Source: Bacteroidota bacterium
GTDB lineage: Bacteria > Bacteroidota > Bacteroidia > Bacteroidales > JAAYUG01
Reading direction: 5' to 3'
Assembly (NCBI GenBank): GCA_029571215.1
Contig: JAKPTE010000001.1
Span: 45,369-109,368 of the forward strand
DNA: 64,000 nt
Position numbers and translations under genes: made by a program. Numbering within the stretch: the first letter of the stretch is position 1; every line of letters starts with the position of its first letter. The notes beneath the pieces were generated by a model. That model was not told where the DNA came from. It made no database searches and was given only the letters and a program-made list of their open reading frames with translations. This document shows, piece by piece, positions 9,342-18,185 of this stretch.

Positions 9342-10691
9342 ATGGAATGGATAAATCACCTAACCGGCCTTGTGCAGGATGCCTGCGAAATCGACAAGGA
9401 ATTATTTACGCGGTATCAGGTAAAAAGAGGACTGCGGAATGAAGATCATACCGGAGTTCTGGTAGGACTCACCAATATTGGCGATGTGCAGGGATATGTG
9501 AGGGAAGGAGATAAAATTATTCCCACCGAGGGCCGGTTATTTTACAGGGGTATCGATGTATATGATCTGGTACATGGTTTTCTGAGTGAAAATCGTCCGG
9601 GATTTGACGAAACAGTTTATCTGCTGCTGACAGGTAAGCTTCCATCAGCCAACGAACTGGAGAAATTCAGTGCGTACCTTGCCGGTCTGAGAGAACTTAC
9701 ACCCATGTTGACCAAGAGCATGGTACTCTCGCTTCGGGGCAAGGATGTCATGAACATGCTGGCACGGACAGTTCTGGTGCTTTATACCATGGATGATGAT
9801 CCGGAAGATATGTCGTTGCAAAATCAACTCAGGCAGGCGCTGAATCTCATTGCTAAGTTCCCGACCATCATCACCTATTCTTATTATGGGATGCTGCATT
9901 CCTTTTACAGAAAATCTCTGATAATCAGGCATCCTGAAATGCATTTGTCCACTGCAGAGAATTTTCTTCATATGCTCAAGGGGGAAGCTTATACTCCTCT
10001 CGAAGCAACCATTCTTGATCTGGTTCTTGTGTTGCATGCTGAGCATGGAGGGGGAAACAATTCCACCTTTACAACCCGTGTGGTTAGTTCAAGCGGTACA
10101 GACACCTATTCGGCCATTGCAGCAGCTATAGGAAGCCTGAAGGGAAACTTGCACGGAGGGGCAAATCTTAAAGTAATGGATATGATGGACCATTTGAAGG
10201 AAAACATTCGCGACTGGAACGATGATGAGGAAATCGCAGCATACCTTCTAAAAATGCTCAGGGGAGAAGCCTTTGATCGTTCGGGAAAAATCTACGGGAT
10301 GGGGCATGCTGTATATACCCTGTCGGATCCGCGTGCTGTGCTTCTGAAGGAAAAGGCAAAAGACCTTGCTGCTGAAAAGAACCGTACCGAGGAATACAAC
10401 CTGTACGAAAACATTGAACGTCTTGTTCCACAGGTGTTTGAGAAGCATAAGGGGGCCGGAGCAAAAATTATCAGTCCCAATGTTGATTTCTATTCAGGTT
10501 TTGTGTACGATTGCATCCGTATACCCAGAGAAATTTATACCCCGTTGTTTGCAGCGGCCCGCATTGCAGGCTGGTGTGCTCACAGGCTGGAGGAAATAAC
10601 TTTCTCTTCCAGGAGGATCATCAGGCCGGCCTACAAAAATGTCTGTCCAAAAGCCCAGTACGTTCCCATCAGTCAGCGCAAGGATGCTTGA
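9342..10691 (+). CDS. gltA: Citrate synthase
   Basis: Citrate synthase condenses oxaloacetate with acetyl-CoA, the entry to the oxidative branch that yields 2-oxoglutarate. The 449-residue protein has the family segments EGRLFYRGIDVYDL (~64), HAEHGGGNNSTF (~231), GNLHGGAN (~267) and MGHAVYTLSDPRA (~320). GHAVY replaces the GHRVY of the enterobacterial enzyme, as in the branch I associate with anaerobes and Bacteroidota. Length is slightly above the usual ~430. Being 12 bases after proA and 131 before gltB, it appears to serve glutamate-family synthesis. Symbol assigned by function; a methylcitrate synthase role cannot be excluded by eye. Confidence 0.92.
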   Translation: MEWINHLTGLVQDACEIDKELFTRYQVKRGLRNEDHTGVLVGLTNIGDVQGYVREGDKIIPTEGRLFYRGIDVYDLVHGFLSENRPGFDETVYLLLTGKLPSANELEKFSAYLAGLRELTPMLTKSMVLSLRGKDVMNMLARTVLVLYTMDDDPEDMSLQNQLRQALNLIAKFPTIITYSYYGMLHSFYRKSLIIRHPEMHLSTAENFLHMLKGEAYTPLEATILDLVLVLHAEHGGGNNSTFTTRVVSSSGTDTYSAIAAAIGSLKGNLHGGANLKVMDMMDHLKENIRDWNDDEEIAAYLLKMLRGEAFDRSGKIYGMGHAVYTLSDPRAVLLKEKAKDLAAEKNRTEEYNLYENIERLVPQVFEKHKGAGAKIISPNVDFYSGFVYDCIRIPREIYTPLFAAARIAGWCAHRLEEITFSSRRIIRPAYKNVCPKAQYVPISQRKDA

Positions 10692-10748
10692 ATGCAGAGA
10701 ACATTATAAAATTTCAACCTGACATCAGGAAATATATGTTTTATAGCA

Positions 10749-10756
10749 TAAATTTG
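10749..10756 (+). promoter_or_regulatory. Putative gltB promoter, -7 element
   Basis: TAAATTTG is an exact TAnnTTTG match and lies 13 bases before a 16-codon leader ORF and 66 bases before the gltB start. No convincing -33 TTG is visible. It would separate gltBD transcription from the upstream arg-pro-gltA run. Confidence 0.5.
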
Positions 10757-10768
10757 TTGCGGAGGCAT

Positions 10769-10819
10769 ATGGCAGAAAGTAAGCCTGTGCCCATTGTGAA
10801 ACAAACTAATATGAATTGA
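10769..10819 (+). CDS. Putative 16-residue leader peptide upstream of gltB
   Basis: ATG 10769 follows a good Shine-Dalgarno-like GGAGG (10761-10765) and opens a 16-codon frame reading MAESKPVPIVKQTNMN. Its TGA ends two bases before the gltB ATG. The gltB ATG itself has no clear ribosome site, so ribosomes ending on this short frame could re-initiate on gltB (translational coupling). The peptide has no long run of one amino acid and I see no attenuator hairpin. The frame may also be chance. Confidence 0.4.
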   Translation: MAESKPVPIVKQTNMN

Positions 10820-10821
10820 TT

Positions 10822-13800
10822 ATGTGGAAAGGCTTACCAGATAAAAGCGGGCTTTACAATCCGGAAAATGAACATGACAGTTGCGGCATAGGCTTTGTAG
10901 CCCATATCAAGGGACAGAAATCAGGAGAAATAATACGCCGCGGACTGGAGGTATTATTGAATATGAGTCATCGTGGTGCAGAGAGTGCTGACAATACCAC
11001 AGGTGACGGAGCGGGCATTACTATTCAGATACCGCACAGATTTCTTGTTTCGAAGGGTATTTCTCTTCCGGAACCCGGTGAATATGGAACCGGCATTGTT
11101 TTCTTTCCACCCGATGAAAAGGAGAGAAAAGCAATCGAACAGTGGTTTTACCGTACAGCGGAAGAGGAAAATCTTACAATACCTGCTTTCAGGGATGTTC
11201 CTGTGAACAGCAGTGTTCTGGGAGAAATTGCCCGCCGGAGTGAACCGGTAATCCGCCAGGTGTTTCTTACGGGAGATTATGAACAGGATGAACTGGAGCG
11301 CAAGCTCTACATTTTCCGGAAGAGAATTGAGAACGAAGTCAGGAATTCGGGCCTCAGCCAAAGTAGTTACTTTTATATCAACAGCCTTTCCACACGAACA
11401 ATTGTTTACAAGGGGCTATTCACTCCGGTGCAGTTGAAAGAATATTATCCCGATCTGTCCGATCCGGCAATGGAAAGTGCAATAGCGCTGATTCATTCGC
11501 GTTTCAGTACCAATACTTTTCCGACCTGGGATCTGGCGCAGCCCTTCCGGTATCTTTCGCACAACGGGGAAATCAATACCATCAAGGGGAACAGGCTTTG
11601 GATGAAAGCCAGGGAAGCTTTGCTTCAGAGCCAGTTGTTCGGAAAGGATCTTGAAAAGTTGTTCCCGGTTATTGAGCCCGGGAAAAGCGATTCGGCTTCT
11701 CTGGATAACGTTTTTGAGTTTCTGGTAATGACGGGGAGATCGATGCCCCATGCCATTACTATGCTCGTGCCGGAATCGTTTAATGACCGGAACCCCATTC
11801 CCAACAGTCTAAAGGCCTATTATGAATATCATTCCATGATTATGGAACCATGGGATGGTCCAGCTTCCCTCGTTTTTACCGATGGCAGATACGTGGGTGG
11901 TACTCTTGACAGAAACGGCTTACGACCTTCCCGCTATGTTATTACCGATGACGATCTCATAGTAATGGGTTCTGAAGTAGGTGTTCAGAAATTTTCTGCT
12001 GAAAAAATCCGCGAAAAAGGCCGTCTGCGCCCGGGAAAAATTTTGCTGGTTGACACCAAACTAGGAATTATTATTCCTGATAATGAGATTAAGAGTCAGC
12101 TTTCCCGCCAGAATCCATATGGAAACTGGTTGAAGGAGAACAGGCTTGAACTGGAAAAGATAGAAGTCAAACAACGTATTCCTTCTACCATTGACCAGTA
12201 TGAAACCTATCTCAGGATTTTTGGTTATACCAAAGATGATCTTGATATGGTATTCAAGCCAATGGCTCTGGAAGGGAAAGAGCCTGTCGGAAGCATGGGG
12301 AATGATACTCCACCTGCCGTTTTGTCAAAAAAACCTCAGCGACTTTTCAGTTACTTCAAGCAGCATTTTGCCCAGGTAACTAATCCTCCCATTGATCCGA
12401 TCAGGGAGGGATTGGTTATGTCGCTTACGAATTACATCGGAGCCCTGCAGACGAATCTTCTGGAAGAAAATCCTGCCATGTGCAAGCTTATCCGTTTCCA
12501 GAGTCCTATTATTATCAACACCGATCTGGGAAAGATTAAAAGTTTGCAGCGGGAGGAATTTTCGAATATCACCATCAATATGGTTTTTGATGCCAATGGT
12601 GGGGGAAAGGCGCTTCAGGAGGCACTTGACCGGATTTGCCGTGAAGCAGAGCAGGCGGTTGACAATAAAATCAATTATCTCATTCTCTCCGACAGGGCTG
12701 TTGACAAGGATCATGCACCGATCCCCTCTTTACTAGCTGTTTCAACCCTTCATCATTATCTGATCGGTGTGAAGAAGCGGATGCAGATAGGGTTTATTGT
12801 TGAAACAGCAGAAGCCCGGGAAGTGATGCATTTTGCCCTTCTCCTCGGATACGGAGCCAGTGTAATCAATCCGTATATGGCATTTGCCGTGCTTGATGAT
12901 ATGTGTAAGAAGGGAGAAATCACACTGGATTACAAAATTGCCCGGCAGAACTATATTAAGGCTATTGATAATGGTCTGCTGAAGATCATGTCAAAAATGG
13001 GGATCTCAACATTGCGAAGTTACCATGGTTCCCAGATTTTTGAAGCCATTGGACTCAGCAATGAAATTGTTGAGAAATATTTTAATGGAACACCATCAAA
13101 TATCGGAGGTATTGGCCTGGAAGAAATTGCCGAGGAGGCTCTTATTCCGCACAGGGAAGCTTTCAGGCTGGCACCGGTGAAAGAAGTTTATCCCAAAACC
13201 GTTGGAATCTATCACTGGAGAAAAGACGGGGAATTTCATGGATGGAATCCAGAAACCATTGCTCTTCTGCAGTGGGCAACAAAGACAAATAATTACGAGA
13301 AATTCAGGGAGTTCAGTAACCTGGTAAATTCGCAGAACCGCGAGCCAAACTTTTTGAGAGGGCTGCTGAATTATAAAAAGAATCCGATTCCTCTTGAAGA
13401 AGTTGAGCCCGAAGAAAACATCATGAAACGCTTTGTAACCGGTGCCATGTCGTATGGGTCCATCAGCAAGGAAGCCCATGAAGCCCTGGCCAGAGCAATG
13501 AATTCCATTGGAGGCCGAAGCAATACAGGGGAAGGGGGAGAAGATGCGGAACGGTTCAAGCCCCTGCCAGATGGTACGCTTATTCGGAGTGCGATCAAGC
13601 AGGTTGCTTCCGGGAGGTTTGGTGTTACTACCAATTATCTGGTGAATGCTGACGAATTGCAAATAAAGATGGCCCAGGGGGCGAAGCCGGGTGAAGGTGG
13701 ACAATTACCTGGCTATAAGGTTGATAAAATAATTGCGCGCCTGCGGCATTCCACACCGGGAATTACCTTGATTTCGCCGCCACCGCATCATGATATTTAT

Positions 13801-15351
13801 TCGATTGAAGACCTTGCCCAGCTGATTTTTGACCTGAAATGCGTCAATCCGACGGCCAAAATCAGTGTCAAGCTGGTTTCGGAGCATGGTGTAGGTACTG
13901 TTGCAGCCGGCGTAGCCAAAGCACGTGCTGATCTGATCACTATCAGCGGGAACGAAGGTGGAACCGGTGCCAGTCCGGTAAGCTCCATCAAGCATGCCGG
14001 ATTACCTATCGAACTGGGTATTTCGGAAGCTCACCAGACCCTTGTGAAGAACAATCTGCGCGGGCGGGTGCGGCTGCAAACTGACGGGCAGCTGAAAACG
14101 GGTCTTGACGTGGTTCTTATGGGTATTCTGGGAGCAGAAGAGTTTGGATTTGCCACGGCTGCTTTGGTTACTCTTGGTTGTATTCTCATGAGGAAATGCC
14201 ACCTGAATACCTGCCCGGTAGGGGTTGCCACCCAGAACCCGGAATTACGTAAACGGTTCATCGGTCGATCGGAGTATGTTGTCAATTATTTCCGGTTTCT
14301 GGCAAGAGAGGTGCGGGAAATAATGGCAGAAATGGGAATCCGCAAATTTGATGATCTGGTGGGCAGGACGGATTTACTGGAACAGCGCACAGATATCGAC
14401 CACTGGAAGGCCCGTACCGTTGATCTTTCGCGGATACTTCACAAACCGAAAGAGGCTGAAAAATTTCCCTTGCATCAGGTAACACATCAGATCCATCCTA
14501 TTGATGAGATTCTGGACCGGGAACTTGTTAAATTGGCCGGAAAAGCGTTGAAAAACAAGGAAAAAGTCTGGATATCTAGAACGATTAATAATACTGATCG
14601 TGCCGTCGGAGCCATGCTTTCCGGAGAAGTTGCACGCCGTTACGGAGAATTCGGACTTCCTGACAATACCATCAATGCCCGGTTCTATGGCTCAGCGGGT
14701 CAGAGCTTTGGGGCTTTTCTTGCCGGAGGGATTAGTTTCACACTGGAAGGTGATGCCAATGATTATCTTGGGAAAGGACTTTCAGGAGGACGGATTATAG
14801 TGGTTCCTCCTGCAGGAAGCAGGTTTGTCCCTGAAGAGAATATTATTATCGGAAATACCGTACTGTATGGAGCTACCAGCGGGGAATTGTATGTGAGGGG
14901 AATAGCGGGTGAACGATTTGCCGTGCGTAATAGCGGGGCTTTTGCCGTTGTGGAAGGAGTAGGTGATCATGGGTGTGAGTACATGACCGGTGGCCGCGTG
15001 GTTGTGTTGGGACCTACCGGGAGAAACTTTGCCGCTGGTATGTCAGGGGGAATTGCCTATGTTCTGAACCGGAACGGAAACTTTGAATATTTCTGCAACA
15101 AAGGCCTGGTTGAATTATCCCCGCTGGAAGATCGCAGCGATATTCTCGAGGTACAGATGATGCTGAACAACCATCTGTTGTATACGGGAAGCCGGGTTGC
15201 AGAGAACATTCTTTCGAACTGGGATGAGTACCTGCCAATGTTTGTCAAGGTCATTCCCATGGAATACAGGAAGGTTCTTGAAGAGCAGAAATTGGAGGCA
15301 TTACGTAGGAAACTGGAGGCAACAGAAGATTCACCCCAGTATCATTATTGA
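10822..15351 (+). CDS. gltB: Glutamate synthase large subunit
   Basis: GltB makes glutamate from glutamine and 2-oxoglutarate, passing ammonia between its domains. From ATG 10822 it has 1,509 residues, typical for the family. Cys21 in DSCGIGF would be the N-terminal nucleophile after removal of a 20-residue propeptide. The class II amidotransferase domain fills the first ~400 residues. The FMN/synthase domain is marked by SYGSISKEAHEAL (~875) and GNEGGTGASP (~1043). Cys1120, Cys1126 and Cys1131 match the 3Fe-4S cluster pattern. A glycine-rich beta-helix ends the protein. An upstream TTG frame is rejected because it overlaps the leader ORF stop. gltD follows after 25 bases. Confidence 0.98.
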   Translation: MWKGLPDKSGLYNPENEHDSCGIGFVAHIKGQKSGEIIRRGLEVLLNMSHRGAESADNTTGDGAGITIQIPHRFLVSKGISLPEPGEYGTGIVFFPPDEKERKAIEQWFYRTAEEENLTIPAFRDVPVNSSVLGEIARRSEPVIRQVFLTGDYEQDELERKLYIFRKRIENEVRNSGLSQSSYFYINSLSTRTIVYKGLFTPVQLKEYYPDLSDPAMESAIALIHSRFSTNTFPTWDLAQPFRYLSHNGEINTIKGNRLWMKAREALLQSQLFGKDLEKLFPVIEPGKSDSASLDNVFEFLVMTGRSMPHAITMLVPESFNDRNPIPNSLKAYYEYHSMIMEPWDGPASLVFTDGRYVGGTLDRNGLRPSRYVITDDDLIVMGSEVGVQKFSAEKIREKGRLRPGKILLVDTKLGIIIPDNEIKSQLSRQNPYGNWLKENRLELEKIEVKQRIPSTIDQYETYLRIFGYTKDDLDMVFKPMALEGKEPVGSMGNDTPPAVLSKKPQRLFSYFKQHFAQVTNPPIDPIREGLVMSLTNYIGALQTNLLEENPAMCKLIRFQSPIIINTDLGKIKSLQREEFSNITINMVFDANGGGKALQEALDRICREAEQAVDNKINYLILSDRAVDKDHAPIPSLLAVSTLHHYLIGVKKRMQIGFIVETAEAREVMHFALLLGYGASVINPYMAFAVLDDMCKKGEITLDYKIARQNYIKAIDNGLLKIMSKMGISTLRSYHGSQIFEAIGLSNEIVEKYFNGTPSNIGGIGLEEIAEEALIPHREAFRLAPVKEVYPKTVGIYHWRKDGEFHGWNPETIALLQWATKTNNYEKFREFSNLVNSQNREPNFLRGLLNYKKNPIPLEEVEPEENIMKRFVTGAMSYGSISKEAHEALARAMNSIGGRSNTGEGGEDAERFKPLPDGTLIRSAIKQVASGRFGVTTNYLVNADELQIKMAQGAKPGEGGQLPGYKVDKIIARLRHSTPGITLISPPPHHDIYSIEDLAQLIFDLKCVNPTAKISVKLVSEHGVGTVAAGVAKARADLITISGNEGGTGASPVSSIKHAGLPIELGISEAHQTLVKNNLRGRVRLQTDGQLKTGLDVVLMGILGAEEFGFATAALVTLGCILMRKCHLNTCPVGVATQNPELRKRFIGRSEYVVNYFRFLAREVREIMAEMGIRKFDDLVGRTDLLEQRTDIDHWKARTVDLSRILHKPKEAEKFPLHQVTHQIHPIDEILDRELVKLAGKALKNKEKVWISRTINNTDRAVGAMLSGEVARRYGEFGLPDNTINARFYGSAGQSFGAFLAGGISFTLEGDANDYLGKGLSGGRIIVVPPAGSRFVPEENIIIGNTVLYGATSGELYVRGIAGERFAVRNSGAFAVVEGVGDHGCEYMTGGRVVVLGPTGRNFAAGMSGGIAYVLNRNGNFEYFCNKGLVELSPLEDRSDILEVQMMLNNHLLYTGSRVAENILSNWDEYLPMFVKVIPMEYRKVLEEQKLEALRRKLEATEDSPQYHY

Positions 15352-15376
15352 AATGTAACTGAGTAAAAGAAGCAAT

Positions 15377-16801
15377 ATGGGTAATCCAAAAGGTTTTCTG
15401 GAAGTCAAGAGAAAAGAGGGTGGAAACCGCCCTGTGAGTGAACGGATTCTTGATTTCAGCGAAGTTGAACAGACACTTGATGAGGAGGATCGCCGGCTGC
15501 AGGCTAGCCGTTGCATGGACTGCGGAGTGCCTTTCTGCCAATGGGGTTGTCCGGTAATGAACAATATGCCTGAATGGCAAGATGCGATCTATCGTGGCGA
15601 CTGGCAGGCAGCTATTAATATTTTGCAGGCTACCAATAATTTTCCTGAATTTACCGGCAGAATTTGTCCGGCACCGTGTGAAAAAGCCTGTACGTTGAAC
15701 ATACATAAAGAACCCGTTACCATCAGGGAAAATGAAGCAGCAACTGCAGAAAGAGCTTTTGAGCGGGGACTGATAAAACCTCAGCCTCCGGCTTTCCGGA
15801 CAGGGAAAAAGGTTGCAGTGATAGGTTCAGGTCCTGCCGGTATGGCATGCGCTGATCTTCTCAATAAGGCCGGTCATCATGTAACACTCTTTGAGAAGGA
15901 TGATTCTGTTGGAGGATTGCTACGCTTTGGCATTCCTGATTTCAAGCTTGCCAAGAATGTTATAGACCGTAGGGTTCAGCTGATGATGGAGGAAGGATTG
16001 GTAATTCGCACCAGCGTTCATGTTGGTAAGGATATTTCTGCAGAAGAGCTTCTGAATGAATTTGATGCTGTCTGTCTGGCCATTGGTGCCATGAAACCAA
16101 GGGATCTTCCGGTAGAAGGCAGGGATCTGAAGGGAATCTATTTTGCAATGGATTACCTCACCCAGCAAAACAAAGTGGTTCGGGGCGACCAAGTCGCCGA
16201 AAAAGACCGGATTCTTGCAACCGGGAAAAAGGTACTGGTCATTGGAGGAGGTGACACCGGGTCAGATTGCGTAGGAACAGCAAACCGGCAAAAAGCGAAA
16301 TCGGTGACACAGATTGAAATTCTGCCAAAGCCTCCCGAAGAACGTACTCCCGATAATCCCTGGCCATACTGGGCCAACGTGCTGAAGGTATCCAGTTCGC
16401 ATGAAGAAGGTTGTGAGCGATTCTGGTCATTGTCGACCAAAAGATTTGTTGGGAAAAACGGAAGTGTTACCGGTGCCGAAGTTGTTGAAGTAGCATGGGA
16501 AAAGGATGCGAACGGAAAAATGCTAATGAAAGAAATACCGGGAACAAAGCGAATCATTCCGGCTGACCTTGTTCTGTTGTCGCTTGGTTTTCTTCACCCT
16601 GTTCAGGAGGGTTTACTGAAGGAACTTGAACTAAAGCTGACGGAAAGGGGAAATGTTCATGTGAGCAGGAACCATCAGACAAGCAAGGCAAAAATATTTG
16701 CCGCCGGGGATGCCGTTAACGGAGCCACTCTGGTGGTACATGCCATAGCATCCGGACGCAGGGCTGCACAGGATATTGACAGGTATCTGCAAAACCTGTA
16801 G
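15377..16801 (+). CDS. gltD: Glutamate synthase small subunit
   Basis: GltD feeds electrons from NAD(P)H through FAD and 4Fe-4S clusters to GltB. The 474-residue protein has N-terminal cluster cysteines CMDCGVPFCQWGCP (~residue 47) and CPAPCEKAC (~96), an FAD-binding VIGSGPAGMACADLL (~149) and an NAD(P)H-binding VIGGGDTGSDC (~289). The C-terminal IFAAGDAVNGATLVVHAI segment (~439) is typical of this flavoprotein family. Length matches. It completes a gltBD pair directly behind citrate synthase. Confidence 0.98.
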   Translation: MGNPKGFLEVKRKEGGNRPVSERILDFSEVEQTLDEEDRRLQASRCMDCGVPFCQWGCPVMNNMPEWQDAIYRGDWQAAINILQATNNFPEFTGRICPAPCEKACTLNIHKEPVTIRENEAATAERAFERGLIKPQPPAFRTGKKVAVIGSGPAGMACADLLNKAGHHVTLFEKDDSVGGLLRFGIPDFKLAKNVIDRRVQLMMEEGLVIRTSVHVGKDISAEELLNEFDAVCLAIGAMKPRDLPVEGRDLKGIYFAMDYLTQQNKVVRGDQVAEKDRILATGKKVLVIGGGDTGSDCVGTANRQKAKSVTQIEILPKPPEERTPDNPWPYWANVLKVSSSHEEGCERFWSLSTKRFVGKNGSVTGAEVVEVAWEKDANGKMLMKEIPGTKRIIPADLVLLSLGFLHPVQEGLLKELELKLTERGNVHVSRNHQTSKAKIFAAGDAVNGATLVVHAIASGRRAAQDIDRYLQNL

Positions 16802-16833
16802 GAGGAAAATGTACATTTTAACGGAAAAATGTT

Positions 16834-16861
16834 TTGATTATTCGAAGAATGGTTACCTTTG
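16834..16861 (+). promoter_or_regulatory. Putative promoter of RRM gene
   Basis: TTG at 16834-16836 and TACCTTTG at 16854-16861, 17 bases apart, resemble the Bacteroidota consensus. The -7 lies 22 bases before the start codon of the RNA-binding protein gene. Confidence 0.6.
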
Positions 16862-16883
16862 TCTGAATTAATTTTTTTTAGTC

Positions 16884-17165
16884 ATGAACATTTATATCAG
16901 AAACATCGATTTCAAGGTGACCGACCAGCAGTTGAACGATCTGTTTGCAACCTGCGGAGCGGTTCAGTCAGCAAAGGTAATCCGTGACAAGTTCACCGGC
17001 CGGAGCAAAGGATTTGGATTTGTTGAAATGCCGGATGATCAGGAGGCGGAAAAGGCTATTGCCAGCCTGAACGGATATGTTTTGAATAACAGGCCTATTG
17101 AAGTCTCTCAGGCCAGACCGAGAGAGGACAGAGGTAATTATTCAGATTCCGGACATCGACGCTAG
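16884..17165 (+). CDS. RRM-family RNA-binding protein
   Basis: This 93-residue protein is a single RNA-recognition motif. RNP2 is seen in MNIYIRNIDF at the N-terminus and RNP1 in KGFGFVEM (~residue 47). GYVLNNRPIEVSQARPRED follows, then a short basic, polar tail. Such stand-alone RRM proteins are common in Bacteroidota and resemble plant and cyanobacterial glycine-rich cold-induced RNA-binding proteins. The specific RNA targets are unknown. It has its own promoter and a strong terminator, so it is a single-gene unit. Confidence 0.93.
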   Translation: MNIYIRNIDFKVTDQQLNDLFATCGAVQSAKVIRDKFTGRSKGFGFVEMPDDQEAEKAIASLNGYVLNNRPIEVSQARPREDRGNYSDSGHRR

Positions 17166-17193
17166 GATCTTCTACCTATAACTGACTTTTCAG

Positions 17194-17224
17194 AAGGCTG
17201 TCCCACTTACGACAGCCTTTTTTA
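17194..17224 (+). terminator. Intrinsic terminator of RRM gene
   Basis: AAGGCTGTC (17194-17202) pairs perfectly with GACAGCCTT (17211-17219) around an 8-base loop and runs straight into TTTTTT. It lies 28 bases after the RRM gene stop. Confidence 0.9.
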
Positions 17225-17390
17225 TTTGCCGTATTCGAACTGCGATGAATTTATGTATTGAACGAGACTATCGCGTGATGGCAATGGGGTTAATCCCTCT
17301 GAAATAAAAGCAAAAGCAACCCTTAACGCAAATTTAACAGATGAAACGAGCCGTTTAAGTTTATTTGTACCTTGGTCAAAAATTTTGGTT

Positions 17391-18035
17391 ATGACAGGAA
17401 TTGTTTTTCGGATGCCATTGAATGTCAGATCGCTGATCGAGGCATCTCGTTTTTTTGATTCATTACCGGAAGCCTTTCCGATTAGGGTTTCACCCTGGAA
17501 AGAATATCCGTACGTACCGGAGGCAACAGTAAAATGTGCCTGGCAGCCACAGGGTCTGTTTCTGAAATACAAAGTAAAGGAGGATTGTGTGAGGGCTGTC
17601 TATACACAACCAAATGAACCGGTTTATAAGGACAGTTGTGTAGAGTTCTTTGTTTCTCCTCCCGAAACAAGGGATTACTACAATTTTGAATTTAATGCCA
17701 TCGGGAACATCCTTGCGGCAGTCGGTCCATCAAGACCTGACCGCGCATTTCTGCCAGCTGAAGAGATTGGAAGAATTCAGGTTCTGCCCTCTCTGGGCAA
17801 AAAGCCTTTTCAGGAAAAAACAGGGGAGATTAGCTGGGAACTAACAGTATTCCTTCCTGATTCACTTTTTAAGAAGCATATATCTGGTTTTCAAGAGAAC
17901 ATGGTTTTGAGGGCCAACTTTTACAAATGTGGCGACGAGCTTTCCAAACCACACTATCTATGTTGGTCGGAGATAAAAACAGTTGCACCTGACTTTCACT
18001 GCCCTGAATACTTCGGTGAACTGATACTGTCATAA
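17391..18035 (+). CDS. CBM9-like carbohydrate-binding family protein
   Basis: The 214-residue protein looks like a stand-alone carbohydrate-binding-module family 9-like (DOMON-related) beta-sandwich. Visible features are the central KDSCVEFFVSPP segment (~residue 80), the following YYNFEFNAIGNILAAVG, and a C-terminal ENMVLRANFYKCGD...HYLCWSEI stretch ending in FHCPEYFGELILS. These fit a family found in Bacteroidota. I see no signal peptide or catalytic domain, so ligand and location are unknown. ATG 17391 is preferred over a TTG six bases earlier. The gene converges on carA. Confidence 0.65.
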   Translation: MTGIVFRMPLNVRSLIEASRFFDSLPEAFPIRVSPWKEYPYVPEATVKCAWQPQGLFLKYKVKEDCVRAVYTQPNEPVYKDSCVEFFVSPPETRDYYNFEFNAIGNILAAVGPSRPDRAFLPAEEIGRIQVLPSLGKKPFQEKTGEISWELTVFLPDSLFKKHISGFQENMVLRANFYKCGDELSKPHYLCWSEIKTVAPDFHCPEYFGELILS

Positions 18036-18150
18036 AAGGAGAAACTGTTCTTCTTCTCTCTGCCGGAAATACATGAATGTCGGTTTCGGGTTCTCGATAA
18101 TCAGGGGCACGGCAAAAAAATACTTGCACCAGAATTTTTCGATGATTAGG

Positions 18151-18177
18151 TAAAGCAAGTTGTGCAATCTTGCTTTA
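18151..18177. terminator. Hairpin between convergent genes at the carA 3' end
   Basis: TAAAGCAAG (18151-18159) and CTTGCTTTA (18169-18177) form a perfect 9-bp stem with a 9-base loop, 9 bases beyond the carA stop. Neither strand has a strong T-run, so its role as terminator or 3' stabiliser is uncertain. Confidence 0.45.
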
Positions 18178-18185
18178 AGAGGCTT

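Noticed and set aside
10816..10821. TTG start two codons upstream of gltB ATG
   Set aside because: It overlaps the leader ORF stop codon, has no ribosome site, and ATG 10822 gives a normal 20-residue propeptide before Cys21.
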